NCBI RefSeq assembly: GCF_017854565.1
Contig: NZ_JAFMHJ010000011.1
Span: 1 to 64,000 of the forward strand
Reading direction: 5' to 3'
Source: Yoonia sp.
GTDB lineage: Bacteria > Pseudomonadota > Alphaproteobacteria > Rhodobacterales > Rhodobacteraceae
Length of the DNA stretch: 64,000 bases
In this document: positions 17,664 to 26,654 of the stretch, piece by piece
Layout of the letters: each line of letters begins with the position of its first letter
Numbering within the stretch: the first letter of the stretch is position 1
Notes under the pieces: generated by a model
What the model saw: the letters and a program-made list of their open reading frames with translations, nothing else
Database searches by the model: none
What the model was told of the DNA's origin: nothing
Made by a program: the position numbers and the translations under genes

Positions 17664-18293
17664 ATGACCGAAATATCCGCGCTTTTCGCCGCCTTCACCA
17701 CGATGTTCATCATCATCGACCCGCCGGGTCTCGCACCTGTGTTCATCGCCCTGACCCAAGGGATGAGCGTCGCACAAAGGCGCGCCATCGCGATCCGGGC
17801 CTGCTTGGTCTCGGCCTGCCTGTTGATGGTATTCCTGTTTCTGGGCGAGGCCGTATTGGGCTTTATCGGCATTTCAATGGATGCTTTCCGCATAGCGGGC
17901 GGGATCTTGCTGTTTCTGACCGCTCTGGACATGCTGTTTCAACGCCGTCAGGCCCGGCGCGAAGACAATGCCGCCGAAGGTCAGGCCGAACACCACGACG
18001 ATCCTTCCGTGTTTCCGCTGGCCCTGCCGATGATCGTCGGACCGGGTGCGATTACCACCATCATCCTGCTGGCGGGCCAGGCTGACGGCGCGGCTGATTT
18101 CGGGGCCATTGCCGGGGTGATCCTTGCGGTGCTTGTGATCGTCTTTCTGGCGTTCCTTGCGTCCAATACCATCGAGCGCGCGCTTGGCAAAACCGGCCTG
18201 AACATCCTGACCCGCGTTCTGGGCATGTTGCTGGCCGCTTTGGCTGTCCAATTCATTTTGGATGGTCTTCTGGGTTTCGGGATCGGCGGATAG
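17664..18293 (+). CDS. MarC/NAAT family membrane protein
   Basis: A 209-residue integral membrane protein with six hydrophobic segments (roughly residues 6-30, 42-64, 69-88, 112-135, 146-166 and 182-204). The family hallmarks are present: the N-terminal IIDPPGLAPVFIALT helix and the P-M-I-V-G-P-G-A-I-T-T segment in the second half, which mirrors the first as an internal repeat. MarC proteins are of uncertain function, despite the name from multiple antibiotic resistance loci. It is followed closely by the protease gene. Confidence 0.9.
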   Translation: MTEISALFAAFTTMFIIIDPPGLAPVFIALTQGMSVAQRRAIAIRACLVSACLLMVFLFLGEAVLGFIGISMDAFRIAGGILLFLTALDMLFQRRQARREDNAAEGQAEHHDDPSVFPLALPMIVGPGAITTIILLAGQADGAADFGAIAGVILAVLVIVFLAFLASNTIERALGKTGLNILTRVLGMLLAALAVQFILDGLLGFGIGG

Positions 18294-18309
18294 CCCCTAT
18301 ATCAGGGGT

Positions 18310-18888
18310 ATGACCAGCGATCAAATCATGCAACTTGTCTATCTTAGCCTGCTCGGCACGGCCATTGCCGGGTCTTTTATCGTCGCGAACCGCGACAATC
18401 TGGGCAAGACACTCCAGCAGGGCGTGATCTGGTTCCTGATCTTTGTCGGCGTCATTGGCGCCTATGGCATGTGGCACGATATCGACCGCACCGTGACCGG
18501 CCGCCAATCCATTATCAGCGATACCAGAATCGAAGTCCCACGCAGCGCCGATGGTCACTATTACCTCACGCTTGATGTGAACGACGTGCCCGTGCGCTTT
18601 GTGATCGACACCGGCGCAAGCCAGGTCGTGCTGACCCGGCAAGATGCGCGGCGCGTCGGCATCGACCCAACCGATGCGCACTATTTCCAGACTGCGAATA
18701 CCGCCAATGGTGTGGTGCAAACGGCGCCCGTCGTGCTGGATCAGGTCGCGCTTGGGTCGATCACGGATCGGCAGGTGCCTGCGGTCATCAATGGCGGCAC
18801 CATGGAGGGATCACTGCTTGGAATGACCTATCTGAACCTGTATAGCCGGATTGAAATTTCCAACGCTCAACTGGTCCTGACAAGATGA
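18310..18888 (+). CDS. Retropepsin-like aspartic protease (TIGR02281 type)
   Basis: A 192-residue membrane-anchored protein. A hydrophobic segment at about 8-25 and a second at 38-56 precede a soluble domain with one active-site motif FVIDTGASQV (D100), the single-aspartate arrangement of retropepsin-type clan AA peptidases, which work as dimers. The second conserved element, VLDQVALGSITDRQVPAVI, and the terminal SLLGMTYLNLY match the family. Likely faces the periplasm; target unknown. The ATG at 18310 follows an AGGGG. The stop overlaps the start of a tiny lipoprotein gene. Confidence 0.85.
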   Translation: MTSDQIMQLVYLSLLGTAIAGSFIVANRDNLGKTLQQGVIWFLIFVGVIGAYGMWHDIDRTVTGRQSIISDTRIEVPRSADGHYYLTLDVNDVPVRFVIDTGASQVVLTRQDARRVGIDPTDAHYFQTANTANGVVQTAPVVLDQVALGSITDRQVPAVINGGTMEGSLLGMTYLNLYSRIEISNAQLVLTR

Positions 18889-18992
18889 AACACCTGCTCC
18901 TGCTCGCGATTCTCACGGCCTGCGCCGCCCCTGCGACACTGCCCAAAGATTTCGACCCCAGCTTTGCCTATTTTCAGGCCACGACACCGTAG
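18885..18992 (+). CDS. Small lipoprotein (35 residues)
   Basis: A short gene whose ATG overlaps the protease stop in ATGA form, so it is translationally coupled. It encodes MKHLLLLAILTAC followed by 22 residues ending QATTP. K3-type N-terminus, a hydrophobic core and the lipobox LTAC give a clear type II signal; the mature peptide would be only about 23 residues with a lipidated cysteine. The stop codon TAG is the left edge of a palindromic element that also provides the stop of the convergent holC gene. Function unknown. Confidence 0.6.
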   Translation: MKHLLLLAILTACAAPATLPKDFDPSFAYFQATTP

Positions 18993-19010
18993 GGCGGGAT
19001 TTACCCCGCC
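18988..19010. repeat. GTAGGG...CCCGCC palindromic element, copy 3 (two stop codons)
   Basis: CCGTAGGGCGGGATTTACCC followed by CGCC. Inverted repeat GGCGGG/CCCGCC around a six-base loop. It gives TAG to the lipoprotein gene on the plus strand and TAA to holC on the minus strand. Confidence 0.7.
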
Positions 19011-19474
19011 GCCGCCCCACCTTTTTCCGCCTTCTTGGTCCAGCGGCCCCCATCCTGCGCCCAGTATTGCGCCGCACATCCCGCATCGGTCAGCGCTTTC
19101 CATTGCCCGCGCGCATGGGTCAGCGCCTGTGTGTCATGGCCATCGAACAAGATACAGGTTCGGTCCAGCGTCGCGACCTCTTGTGCCGTCACATCGGCGC
19201 CGCCGACGCTCATCACGCAGGCAAAACCGGTCACGGCCACATCATTGCCCAGCAGCACCGGCTGATCGGCATCATGCGGCCCACCGGCGCGCCCATGTGG
19301 TAAAAACCCATCGTGCGGCCCCTGCCACAACACATCGTCCAACCGGTCAAGCAGGGCCGCATCACGCCCCCGCACCAGCACACGCCATCCCGCGCCGCGC
19401 GCCTTGCCAATCAACATCGGCAAGGTCGCCTCCAGCGGCGTCTCGGTCAGATGATAGAAATACGCAGCGCCCAT
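19001..19474 (-). CDS. holC: DNA polymerase III chi subunit
   Basis: A 157-residue HolC. It starts MGAAYFYHLTETPLEATLPMLIGKAR and shows the family's CxxxLD-like strand pattern and the conserved RLDDVLWQGPHDGFLPHG motif, seen in chi subunits that link the clamp loader to single-strand binding protein. The open frame extends 45 codons upstream, inside pepA, but the ATG at 19474 gives the family N-terminus. It lies just after pepA, the usual pepA-holC pairing. Confidence 0.93.
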   Translation of the reverse strand: MGAAYFYHLTETPLEATLPMLIGKARGAGWRVLVRGRDAALLDRLDDVLWQGPHDGFLPHGRAGGPHDADQPVLLGNDVAVTGFACVMSVGGADVTAQEVATLDRTCILFDGHDTQALTHARGQWKALTDAGCAAQYWAQDGGRWTKKAEKGGAAAG

Positions 19475-19482
19475 TTGCCCAT

Positions 19483-20949
19483 TTAACCCTCGTATTGGTC
19501 CGCAATCAGCCGGTTGAGCGCCATGACCCCCCAGCCCGTCGCGCCCTCTGGCGCCAGTGCGGTTTCCTTTTTGACGCTGGCGACACCGGCGATATCCAAA
19601 TGGATCCACGGCACCTCTTTCTTGACAAACCGCTGCAGGAACTGCGCTGCGGTGATTGATCCTGCAAAGCGTCCGCCCACGTTCTTGATATCGGCGATCT
19701 TGGATTTGATCAACTCATCATAGGCCGGGCTCAGCGGCAGCCGCCATGCGCCTTCACCCTCGGCAGTGGCGGCCTTGATAAAGGTATCGCTCAGCGCGTC
19801 AGAGTTTGAGAAGACACCGGCGTTTTCATGCCCCAGCGCCACCAAAATCGCCCCAGTCAGCGTGGCAAGGTTGATCATCCCGACCGGCTTGAACCGTTCT
19901 TGGGTGTACCACAGCACATCGGCCAGCACCAAACGCCCCTCGGCATCTGTATTGATGACCTCGATCGTGTCGCCCTTCATGGATGTCACGACATCACCGG
20001 GACGGGTCGCCGACCCCGACGGCATGTTTTCCACGATACCGACAACACCCACCACATTCGCCTTGGCCTTGCGCAGGGCCAGCGTGCGCATCACGCCCGC
20101 GACCACGCCCGCACCGCCCATGTCCATGGTCATATCTTCCATGCCCCCGGCGGGTTTGATGCTGATGCCGCCGGTGTCAAATACAACACCCTTCCCGACC
20201 AGCGCAAACGGCGCTTCCGTGCCGCCGCCATTCCATTGCATCACCACAACCTTGGACGGGCTGACCGACCCCTGGCCGACACAAAGCAACGTGCGCATCC
20301 CCAATTTGGTCAGATCATCCTCTTCCAGAACCTCGACCTCCAGCCCCAGATCCCGCATCGCCGCAAGACGTTCGGCAAATTCAAAGGTCGTCAGAACATT
20401 CGCAGGCTCGTTGGTCAGATCGCGGGTAAAGAAAACACCCTGCGCAATCGCAGACGTGACCGTGGCAGACTTGGCCGCCTCATCGGGCTTGGACACCATA
20501 AAGGTCACCGGGCGGGCCTGTGCCTTGTCCCCGGTCTTGTGGGCGTCGAAATTATAGCCGCGCAGCGTCAGCCCCAGTGCGATTTCATCCACCCGCGCAA
20601 TGGTCCCGGCAACCACCAGCAAATCGGCCCCCTTTTGCGCCTTTGCCAACTGCGCACCGGCCTTGCGGGCCTCTTGCACCGACGGCCTGCGACTCAGCTT
20701 GACGACCAACACGCCAACCGCCGCCATGCCCCCCGGATAGGCCAGCCCGGACACATCGCCCGGCGCCATTTTCTCAAAGGCCTCGCTATCGACAAACCGC
20801 GACAGCGCCTTGCGGGTCAGCGTGTTGACCTTGCGGGCACCCGCATCAAGCTTGCCTTCGGCATCGACAAAGACTGCGACCTGCCCCGCGGCATCCGCAA
20901 GGGCATCAAGATCGACATCTTTGAACTGAATTTCGGCGGGCGTTGTCAT
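19483..20949 (-). CDS. pepA: Leucyl aminopeptidase PepA
   Basis: A 488-residue M17 cytosol aminopeptidase that removes N-terminal residues from peptides using two metal ions. The signature NTDAEGRLVLADVL and the metal/catalytic region VVFDTGGISIKPAGGMEDMTMDMGGAG are intact. The ATG at 20949 has AAAGGAG six bases upstream, so the 19-residue upstream extension is unlikely. It is divergent from lptF and leads into holC. Confidence 0.96.
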   Translation of the reverse strand: MTTPAEIQFKDVDLDALADAAGQVAVFVDAEGKLDAGARKVNTLTRKALSRFVDSEAFEKMAPGDVSGLAYPGGMAAVGVLVVKLSRRPSVQEARKAGAQLAKAQKGADLLVVAGTIARVDEIALGLTLRGYNFDAHKTGDKAQARPVTFMVSKPDEAAKSATVTSAIAQGVFFTRDLTNEPANVLTTFEFAERLAAMRDLGLEVEVLEEDDLTKLGMRTLLCVGQGSVSPSKVVVMQWNGGGTEAPFALVGKGVVFDTGGISIKPAGGMEDMTMDMGGAGVVAGVMRTLALRKAKANVVGVVGIVENMPSGSATRPGDVVTSMKGDTIEVINTDAEGRLVLADVLWYTQERFKPVGMINLATLTGAILVALGHENAGVFSNSDALSDTFIKAATAEGEGAWRLPLSPAYDELIKSKIADIKNVGGRFAGSITAAQFLQRFVKKEVPWIHLDIAGVASVKKETALAPEGATGWGVMALNRLIADQYEG

Positions 20950-21090
20950 AGCGGCTCCTTTAAGAAAACGATTGCTTGCGCAATAGGTAGCCCGCTCCCC
21001 GCGCAATGACCAGATAGCTGTTCAATCCGACGCACCGATCGGTTAGTTTGCCCCAAACGACGCCGCGCAGGCATAACAAAGGACAGCTCA

Positions 21091-22221
21091 TTGGGCCGAT
21101 TTGACAGATACCTACTGTCGCAACTGATGGTGCTCTTTGGCTTTTTCAGCCTGGTGCTGGTCTTGGTCTATTGGATCAACCGCGCGGTGGTGCTGTTCGA
21201 TCAGCTGATCGCCGACGGGCAATCAGCCAGCGTTTTCCTCGAATTTACCGCGCTTTCGCTGCCATCCGTGATCCGCCTCGCGCTGCCGCTTTCGGCCTTC
21301 GCGGCCTCGGTCTATGTCACCAACCGCATGACCACGGAATCAGAGCTGATCGTGGTGCAGGCCACCGGATATTCTGCGTTCCGACTGGCGCGGCCTGTGT
21401 TATATTTCGGCCTGATCGTGGCGCTCTTGATGTCGATCCTGATGCATTTCCTCGTGCCGCTCAGCGGCGCGCGTCTGGCCGAACGGCAGGCCGATATCGC
21501 CCAGAACGTCACCGCCCGGCTGCTGACCGAAGGCAAGTTTCTGGAACCGATGAGCAACGTGACGTTCTATATCCGTGAAATCACCCCCGCAGGCGAACTG
21601 CACGACATCTTCTTGTCCGACAGCCGCAATCCCGCCGAACAGGTCATCTATACCGCAGCCCTGGCGTTTTTGCTGCGCGACGCAGGCGAAACCCAGTTGG
21701 TCATGATCGACGGGATGGCCCAAACCCTGCGCACCAAAGACCAACAGCTGTTCACCACATCATTTGACGATTTTGCCTATAACATCGGCAGTCTGATCAA
21801 CGCCCGCAGCCGCCAGGGGCGCAGCGCGGACGAGCTGTCGACATGGGAACTGCTCAACCCCACACCCGCGCTCGAGGACGAAACCCGCCAAAGCGCCGCC
21901 CGGCTGATATCACGCGGACACGACCGGTTCAGTCAGGCACTGCTGGGCACCGTCGCGGCGCTCTTGGGTTTTTCCACCCTGCTTGTGGGGGGGTTCAGCC
22001 GCTTTGGCGTCTGGCGCCAGATCATTGCCGCGATCGGTCTGATCGTCGTGGTCAAAGCCATGGAAACCGTGGGCCTGAACCTTGCACGCAGCAACGAAAA
22101 CCTGTGGTTTACCACATATTTGCCGGGAATAGTCGGGCTTTGCATCGTCTGGGGCCTGCTTTTCGCGGCAACCCGGCCCTATTTATTCAAACGCCGGATC
22201 AAGGAAGCCCTGACATCATGA
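21091..22221 (+). CDS. lptF: LPS export permease LptF
   Basis: A 376-residue inner-membrane subunit of the LptB2FG transporter that pulls lipopolysaccharide from the inner membrane. Transmembrane helices are near residues 12-32, 55-75, 100-120 at the start and three more at about 285-370, with a periplasmic jellyroll between them, as expected. The start codon is TTG with AAAGGA seven bases upstream; no ATG lies nearby. It overlaps lptG by four bases. lptB is not here. Confidence 0.94.
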   Translation: MGRFDRYLLSQLMVLFGFFSLVLVLVYWINRAVVLFDQLIADGQSASVFLEFTALSLPSVIRLALPLSAFAASVYVTNRMTTESELIVVQATGYSAFRLARPVLYFGLIVALLMSILMHFLVPLSGARLAERQADIAQNVTARLLTEGKFLEPMSNVTFYIREITPAGELHDIFLSDSRNPAEQVIYTAALAFLLRDAGETQLVMIDGMAQTLRTKDQQLFTTSFDDFAYNIGSLINARSRQGRSADELSTWELLNPTPALEDETRQSAARLISRGHDRFSQALLGTVAALLGFSTLLVGGFSRFGVWRQIIAAIGLIVVVKAMETVGLNLARSNENLWFTTYLPGIVGLCIVWGLLFAATRPYLFKRRIKEALTS

Positions 22222-23312
22222 TCCTGCACCACTACTTCGCACGCCGTTTCCTGATGACCTTTCTGGGCGTCTTTACTGTGTTTTTCATGATCATGGTATT
22301 TTTGGATATGGTCGAACAGCTGCGCCGCTACGCCAGCGCCGACGCCCCCTTTATCGAGATATTCTATCTGACACTTCTCAACGTCCCCCAAGGCATCTAC
22401 CGTATTTTGCCGTTGATCATGATCCTCGCAGCCCTCGCGCTTTTTCTTGGGCTGGCCCGGTCGTCAGAGCTGGTCGTCACCCGCGCGGCGGGCCGCTCGG
22501 CGCTCAATGCCCTGCTCGCGCCGCTGACGGTGGCGCTGCTGATCGGGCTCCTGGCTGTCGGGGTCCTGAACCCCATCGTCGCGGGCACCTCCAAGGAATA
22601 CGAGGCGCGCGCCGATGCCTTGCGTGGTGAAACATCGGTGTTGTCGATCAGCGCATCCGGTCTTTGGCTGCGCCAAGGCAATGCCGAAGGCCAAACCGTC
22701 ATTCGCGCCCAGACCGCCAACCTTGATGGCACCGCCCTGAACAACGTCAGCTTCATCACCTTCACCCCCGATGGCGGGCCCAGCCGCCGGATCGAGGCCG
22801 CAACGGCCCGACTGACCCCCGGTGCCTGGGTTCTGACCGATACCAAGACATGGACCCTCAAGGACAGCGACATCCCCGAAGCCACCGCAACCCGGCAGGC
22901 CAGCGTCAGCGTGCCGTCAACCCTGACCCCGGACCAAATTCGCGACAGCTTTGGCACGCCCTCCTCCATCCCGATCTGGGAACTGCCGACGTTCATCGAA
23001 CGGCTGCGCACGGCGGGTTTTTCGGCACAGCGGCATTTGGTCTGGTTCCACACCGAACTGGCCCTGCCGGTTTTTCTGGTCTCGATGGTGATGATCGGGG
23101 CCAGCTTTACCCTGCGCCACCAACGCGGTGGACGCACAGGACTGATGGTGATGTTCGCGATACTTCTGGCCTTCATCATCTACTTCATCCGCAACTTCGC
23201 CCAGGTTTTGGGTGAAAACGGCCAATTGCCTGCGGTCCTTGCTGCGTGGGCACCCCCGCTCGCGGCGGTGGGCCTGTCGCTTGGCTTTCTCTTACACCAC
23301 GAGGAAGGCTGA
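22218..23312 (+). CDS. lptG: LPS export permease LptG
   Basis: A 364-residue partner of LptF with the same six-helix plus jellyroll layout: helices near residues 14-34, 60-80 and 98-120, then three at about 275-360. The start ATG overlaps the lptF stop (ATGA), and the stop overlaps the lptD ATG by one base (TGATG), so the three export genes are coupled. It supplies the second half of the LPS cavity. Confidence 0.95.
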   Translation: MILHHYFARRFLMTFLGVFTVFFMIMVFLDMVEQLRRYASADAPFIEIFYLTLLNVPQGIYRILPLIMILAALALFLGLARSSELVVTRAAGRSALNALLAPLTVALLIGLLAVGVLNPIVAGTSKEYEARADALRGETSVLSISASGLWLRQGNAEGQTVIRAQTANLDGTALNNVSFITFTPDGGPSRRIEAATARLTPGAWVLTDTKTWTLKDSDIPEATATRQASVSVPSTLTPDQIRDSFGTPSSIPIWELPTFIERLRTAGFSAQRHLVWFHTELALPVFLVSMVMIGASFTLRHQRGGRTGLMVMFAILLAFIIYFIRNFAQVLGENGQLPAVLAAWAPPLAAVGLSLGFLLHHEEG

Positions 23313-25408
23313 TGCGCATTCTTGCTTTCCTTTTGCTGTTCGTACCGGGCATGTCATTCGCACAGGGTGCGGCCACGCTGATTGCCGACACCGTCACGCT
23401 CAATGGCCGTGATCAGCTGATCGCCAGCGGCAATATCGAAGTGCTGTATCAGGGCACCCGTCTGACGGCATCGCGGATCATCTACGACCAGCCTACCGAC
23501 AGGCTGATCATCGACGGTCCGATCTTCATCCAGACCGATGACGGCACGATCCTGACCGCCGACCGGGCCGACCTTGATCCGACGCTTGAAAACGGCATGC
23601 TCCAAGGGGCGCGGCTGGTCCTTGATCAACAGCTCCAACTGGCCGCCAACCAGATCGACCGGATCGACGGGCGCTATTCCCAGCTTTATAAAACCGCCGC
23701 CACATCGTGTCAGGTCTGCGGCAACCGCGCGCCTTTGTGGGAAATCCGCGCCGAACGGGTGGTCAGCGATGATCAGACGCACCAGCTTTACTTTGACAAC
23801 GCCACCTTTCGTGTACGCGGCGTGCCGGTGTTTTGGCTGCCTCGGATGCGGCTGCCCGATCCCTCGCTTGATCGCGCTACCGGTTTTTTGATCCCCCGGC
23901 AACGCAATACCAGCCAGCTTGGTAGCGGGCTGAAAATCCCTTATTTTGTGACGCTGGGCAACTACCGCGACATCACGCTTACCCCATATTTGTCATCCCA
24001 GACCCGGACGCTTGAACTGATCTACCGTCAGGCCTTTGCCAACGGCGACCTGCGGATCGAAGCCGCGACAAGCGATGACACGCTCCAAGACGAAAACCGC
24101 TCCTATGTCTTTGCGAACGCGAAATTCCGGCTCGCCAACGACTACCAGCTTAGCTTTCACCTCGAAGAAGTCAGCGATACGGCCTATCTGCTTGACTATA
24201 ACTACTCCGGCAAAGACCGCCTCGACAGCGCGATCGGCCTGCTGCGCGTCACCGACAGCACGCTGACACAGGCCAACCTGACCTATTATCAAACCCTGCG
24301 CGATGATGAAACGAACGCATCTCTGCCGCCCATTGTGGCCGATCTTGATTATGAAACCCGCATCCGGCCCGCCATCGGTGGCACCCTGACGCTGGGCGCG
24401 GGGATAGACACCGCTTATCGCTACAGCGATACGGACGGCGATGCTGGGCGCGATGTGACCCGCGCCGGTATACGCAGCGCCTGGCGGCAAGACTGGATAC
24501 TGCGGGGCGGCATTTTTGCAAGCGCCCATGCCGGTGCGCAGGCCGATCTGTACAACGTGACCGACGACAGCAGCTATGCCAAAAACGACCTGCGCTTTGT
24601 GCCCAGCATCGGCGCTGTGCTGCGCTATCCGCTGGCCAGAACCACGGCCAATGGCGCGTCGCACCTGCTGGAACCTACGCTCAGCATCGCGTGGGCGCAG
24701 GACTTTGGCGGCACCCCCCCGAACGAAGACAGCACACGCAGCGAACTCGACCGTGCCAACCTGTTCGATGGCACGCGTTTTGTGGGCGATGATGCGGTGG
24801 AAACCGGGGCGCATGCGGCCATTGGCGTGACCTGGACCCGCGCAGGTCCCACCGGCACCACATCGGCGCTGACCTTTGGCCGGATCGTGCGCGACCGCAG
24901 CATGACAGACTTCACGCCGTCATCCGGCCTTGATGGCACTAAATCCGACTGGCTGATCGCCGGGCAGATCACCACGCCAAAAGGGTTCCTTTTTGACAAC
25001 CGCAGCCTGCTGGACGATGCCAGCGGCCTGACCCGCGCAGACAGCCGGATCGCATGGCAAAATGACACGGTTCAACTGTCCGCAGCCTATATCTGGCAGA
25101 CCAAGGATCTGGCCGAAAATCGGCCCGATACCGTATCGGAATGGACCCTGGACGTCGCCTTTGATCTTAGCGCGGCGTGGTCGGTCAGCCTGGACGCCCG
25201 CTATGACATCGCGGCGGATCGCCCGGTGCGCGCGGGGATCGGCTTTGAATGGCGCAACGAATGCGTGACGGTCGACGTTTCCGCCTCGCGCCGCTATACG
25301 TCTTCCGCTACTGTTGACCCGACAACGACTTTCGGGCTCAGCGCTGCACTCAACGGCTTTTCCGCCGGGCGATCAGGTGGCGGCCCTGCAGCCCGCTGCA
25401 CGAATTAA
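23312..25408 (+). CDS. lptD: LPS assembly outer-membrane protein LptD
   Basis: A 698-residue outer-membrane translocon component that inserts LPS into the outer leaflet together with LptE. It has a signal peptide (MRILAFLLLFVPGMSFAQG), an N-terminal LptA-like jellyroll (about 20-180) and a 26-strand beta barrel beyond. Cysteines occur as a CQVC pair near residue 132 and as two near the C-terminus (ECVTV and RCTN), fitting the inter-domain disulfides needed for LptD. Shorter than E. coli LptD (784), as usual in alphaproteobacteria. Confidence 0.95.
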   Translation: MRILAFLLLFVPGMSFAQGAATLIADTVTLNGRDQLIASGNIEVLYQGTRLTASRIIYDQPTDRLIIDGPIFIQTDDGTILTADRADLDPTLENGMLQGARLVLDQQLQLAANQIDRIDGRYSQLYKTAATSCQVCGNRAPLWEIRAERVVSDDQTHQLYFDNATFRVRGVPVFWLPRMRLPDPSLDRATGFLIPRQRNTSQLGSGLKIPYFVTLGNYRDITLTPYLSSQTRTLELIYRQAFANGDLRIEAATSDDTLQDENRSYVFANAKFRLANDYQLSFHLEEVSDTAYLLDYNYSGKDRLDSAIGLLRVTDSTLTQANLTYYQTLRDDETNASLPPIVADLDYETRIRPAIGGTLTLGAGIDTAYRYSDTDGDAGRDVTRAGIRSAWRQDWILRGGIFASAHAGAQADLYNVTDDSSYAKNDLRFVPSIGAVLRYPLARTTANGASHLLEPTLSIAWAQDFGGTPPNEDSTRSELDRANLFDGTRFVGDDAVETGAHAAIGVTWTRAGPTGTTSALTFGRIVRDRSMTDFTPSSGLDGTKSDWLIAGQITTPKGFLFDNRSLLDDASGLTRADSRIAWQNDTVQLSAAYIWQTKDLAENRPDTVSEWTLDVAFDLSAAWSVSLDARYDIAADRPVRAGIGFEWRNECVTVDVSASRRYTSSATVDPTTTFGLSAALNGFSAGRSGGGPAARCTN

Positions 25409-25430
25409 ACCTACGATGACGAGGACACGC

Positions 25431-26654
25431 ATGCGCGCACTTTCCACAATCGCCGCTTTTCTGGCATTGGCACTGACCGTCACACTTGGCGGCCCCGCTT
25501 TGGCGCAGGGGCAGCTGACGCCGGTCATCACGGTCAATGACCGGGTCATCACCCAGTTTGAACTGACCCAACGCAAGCGCCTGCTCGAAGTGTTCCGCAC
25601 CCCCGGCGATCTGGACAAAATCGCCCGCGCCGGTCTGATCGAAGATCGCCTCAAGCAAGACGAATTCGACCGTGTCGGCCTGCGCCTGTCCGATGCGGTG
25701 CTGGCGACTGCGATGGAAGACTTCGCAACCCGCGCCGACATGAGCCTTGCACAGTTCACCGCCATGCTGGCCCAGAACGACGTCGATATCGCCACGCTGC
25801 GCGATTTCGTGCAGGTCGGTGTCAGCTGGCGCGACTACGTGCGCGGCCGCTTTAACCGACAGGTCACGATTACCGACGCCGATGTGGATCGCGCCATTGC
25901 ACAGCTGGGCAACAGCACGACCGCAATCGAGGTGCTTTTGTCGGAGATCATCATCGCCGCCCCGCCCGAACGCGCCGCACAGGCCGAAGCCGCAGCCCAG
26001 CGTATCGCTCGCCTCCGCTCTTTCGCCGCATTCGAAGATGCCGCACGCGAGGTATCCGCCCTGCCATCGCGCGATGATGGCGGGCGGCTTGGCTGGCTGC
26101 CAATCAGCAACTACCCCCCGCAACTGGGCAACCTGCTGCTGGCCCTGCGTCCGGGTGAAGTGACCGAACCGATCAGCATCGCCAACGGGATCGCCCTGTT
26201 CCAGATGCGCGCTATCCGCGAGGTCGCGCGGGCGGTGCAGGCCCCCGCCAGCATCGCCTATGCGACCTATTATATCCCCGGTGGCCGCTCCGATGCAGGT
26301 CTGCGCGCTGCCGCCGATGTCGCCGACCAGCTCGATACATGCGACGATCTTTATGGTGTTGCCCGCAACCAACCTCCCGAGGCATTGGAACGCAACGCCC
26401 TGCCACCGCGCGATATTCCCAGCGATATCGCCTTGGAACTGGCACGGCTTGATCCGGGCGAAGTGTCGTACAACCTGACCCGCGACAATGGCGAAACGCT
26501 TGTGTTCCTGATGCTGTGCGGGCGCACAGCCGTGGGTCAAGGCGATACCGATCGCGCGGCCATCAGCAACCAACTGCGCAGTCAACGGCTTGCCGGTCTG
26601 GCCAATGCGCTGCTCGCAGACCTGCAGGCGTCGGCCACGATCATCATACGATGA
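25431..26654 (+). CDS. surA: Periplasmic peptidyl-prolyl isomerase SurA
   Basis: A 407-residue outer-membrane protein chaperone. Signal peptide MRALSTIAAFLALALTVTLG is cleaved near ALAQG. Residues about 25-160 form the SurA N-terminal chaperone core (VNDRVITQFELTQRKRLLEVF), followed by one parvulin-type domain (about 165-270; GRLGWLPISNYPPQLG). Only one clear isomerase domain is seen, against two in E. coli. The ATG at 25431 has GAGGA six bases upstream and was preferred to one 15 bases earlier without such a site. Confidence 0.9.
   Translation: MRALSTIAAFLALALTVTLGGPALAQGQLTPVITVNDRVITQFELTQRKRLLEVFRTPGDLDKIARAGLIEDRLKQDEFDRVGLRLSDAVLATAMEDFATRADMSLAQFTAMLAQNDVDIATLRDFVQVGVSWRDYVRGRFNRQVTITDADVDRAIAQLGNSTTAIEVLLSEIIIAAPPERAAQAEAAAQRIARLRSFAAFEDAAREVSALPSRDDGGRLGWLPISNYPPQLGNLLLALRPGEVTEPISIANGIALFQMRAIREVARAVQAPASIAYATYYIPGGRSDAGLRAAADVADQLDTCDDLYGVARNQPPEALERNALPPRDIPSDIALELARLDPGEVSYNLTRDNGETLVFLMLCGRTAVGQGDTDRAAISNQLRSQRLAGLANALLADLQASATIIIR

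Noticed and set aside
19828..21009. A 393-codon frame antisense to pepA
   Set aside because: Composition is His/Arg/Gln-rich shadow translation and the sense frame is a well-conserved aminopeptidase.
25350..26585. A 411-codon frame antisense to surA
   Set aside because: Shadow of a conserved gene with no domain of its own.
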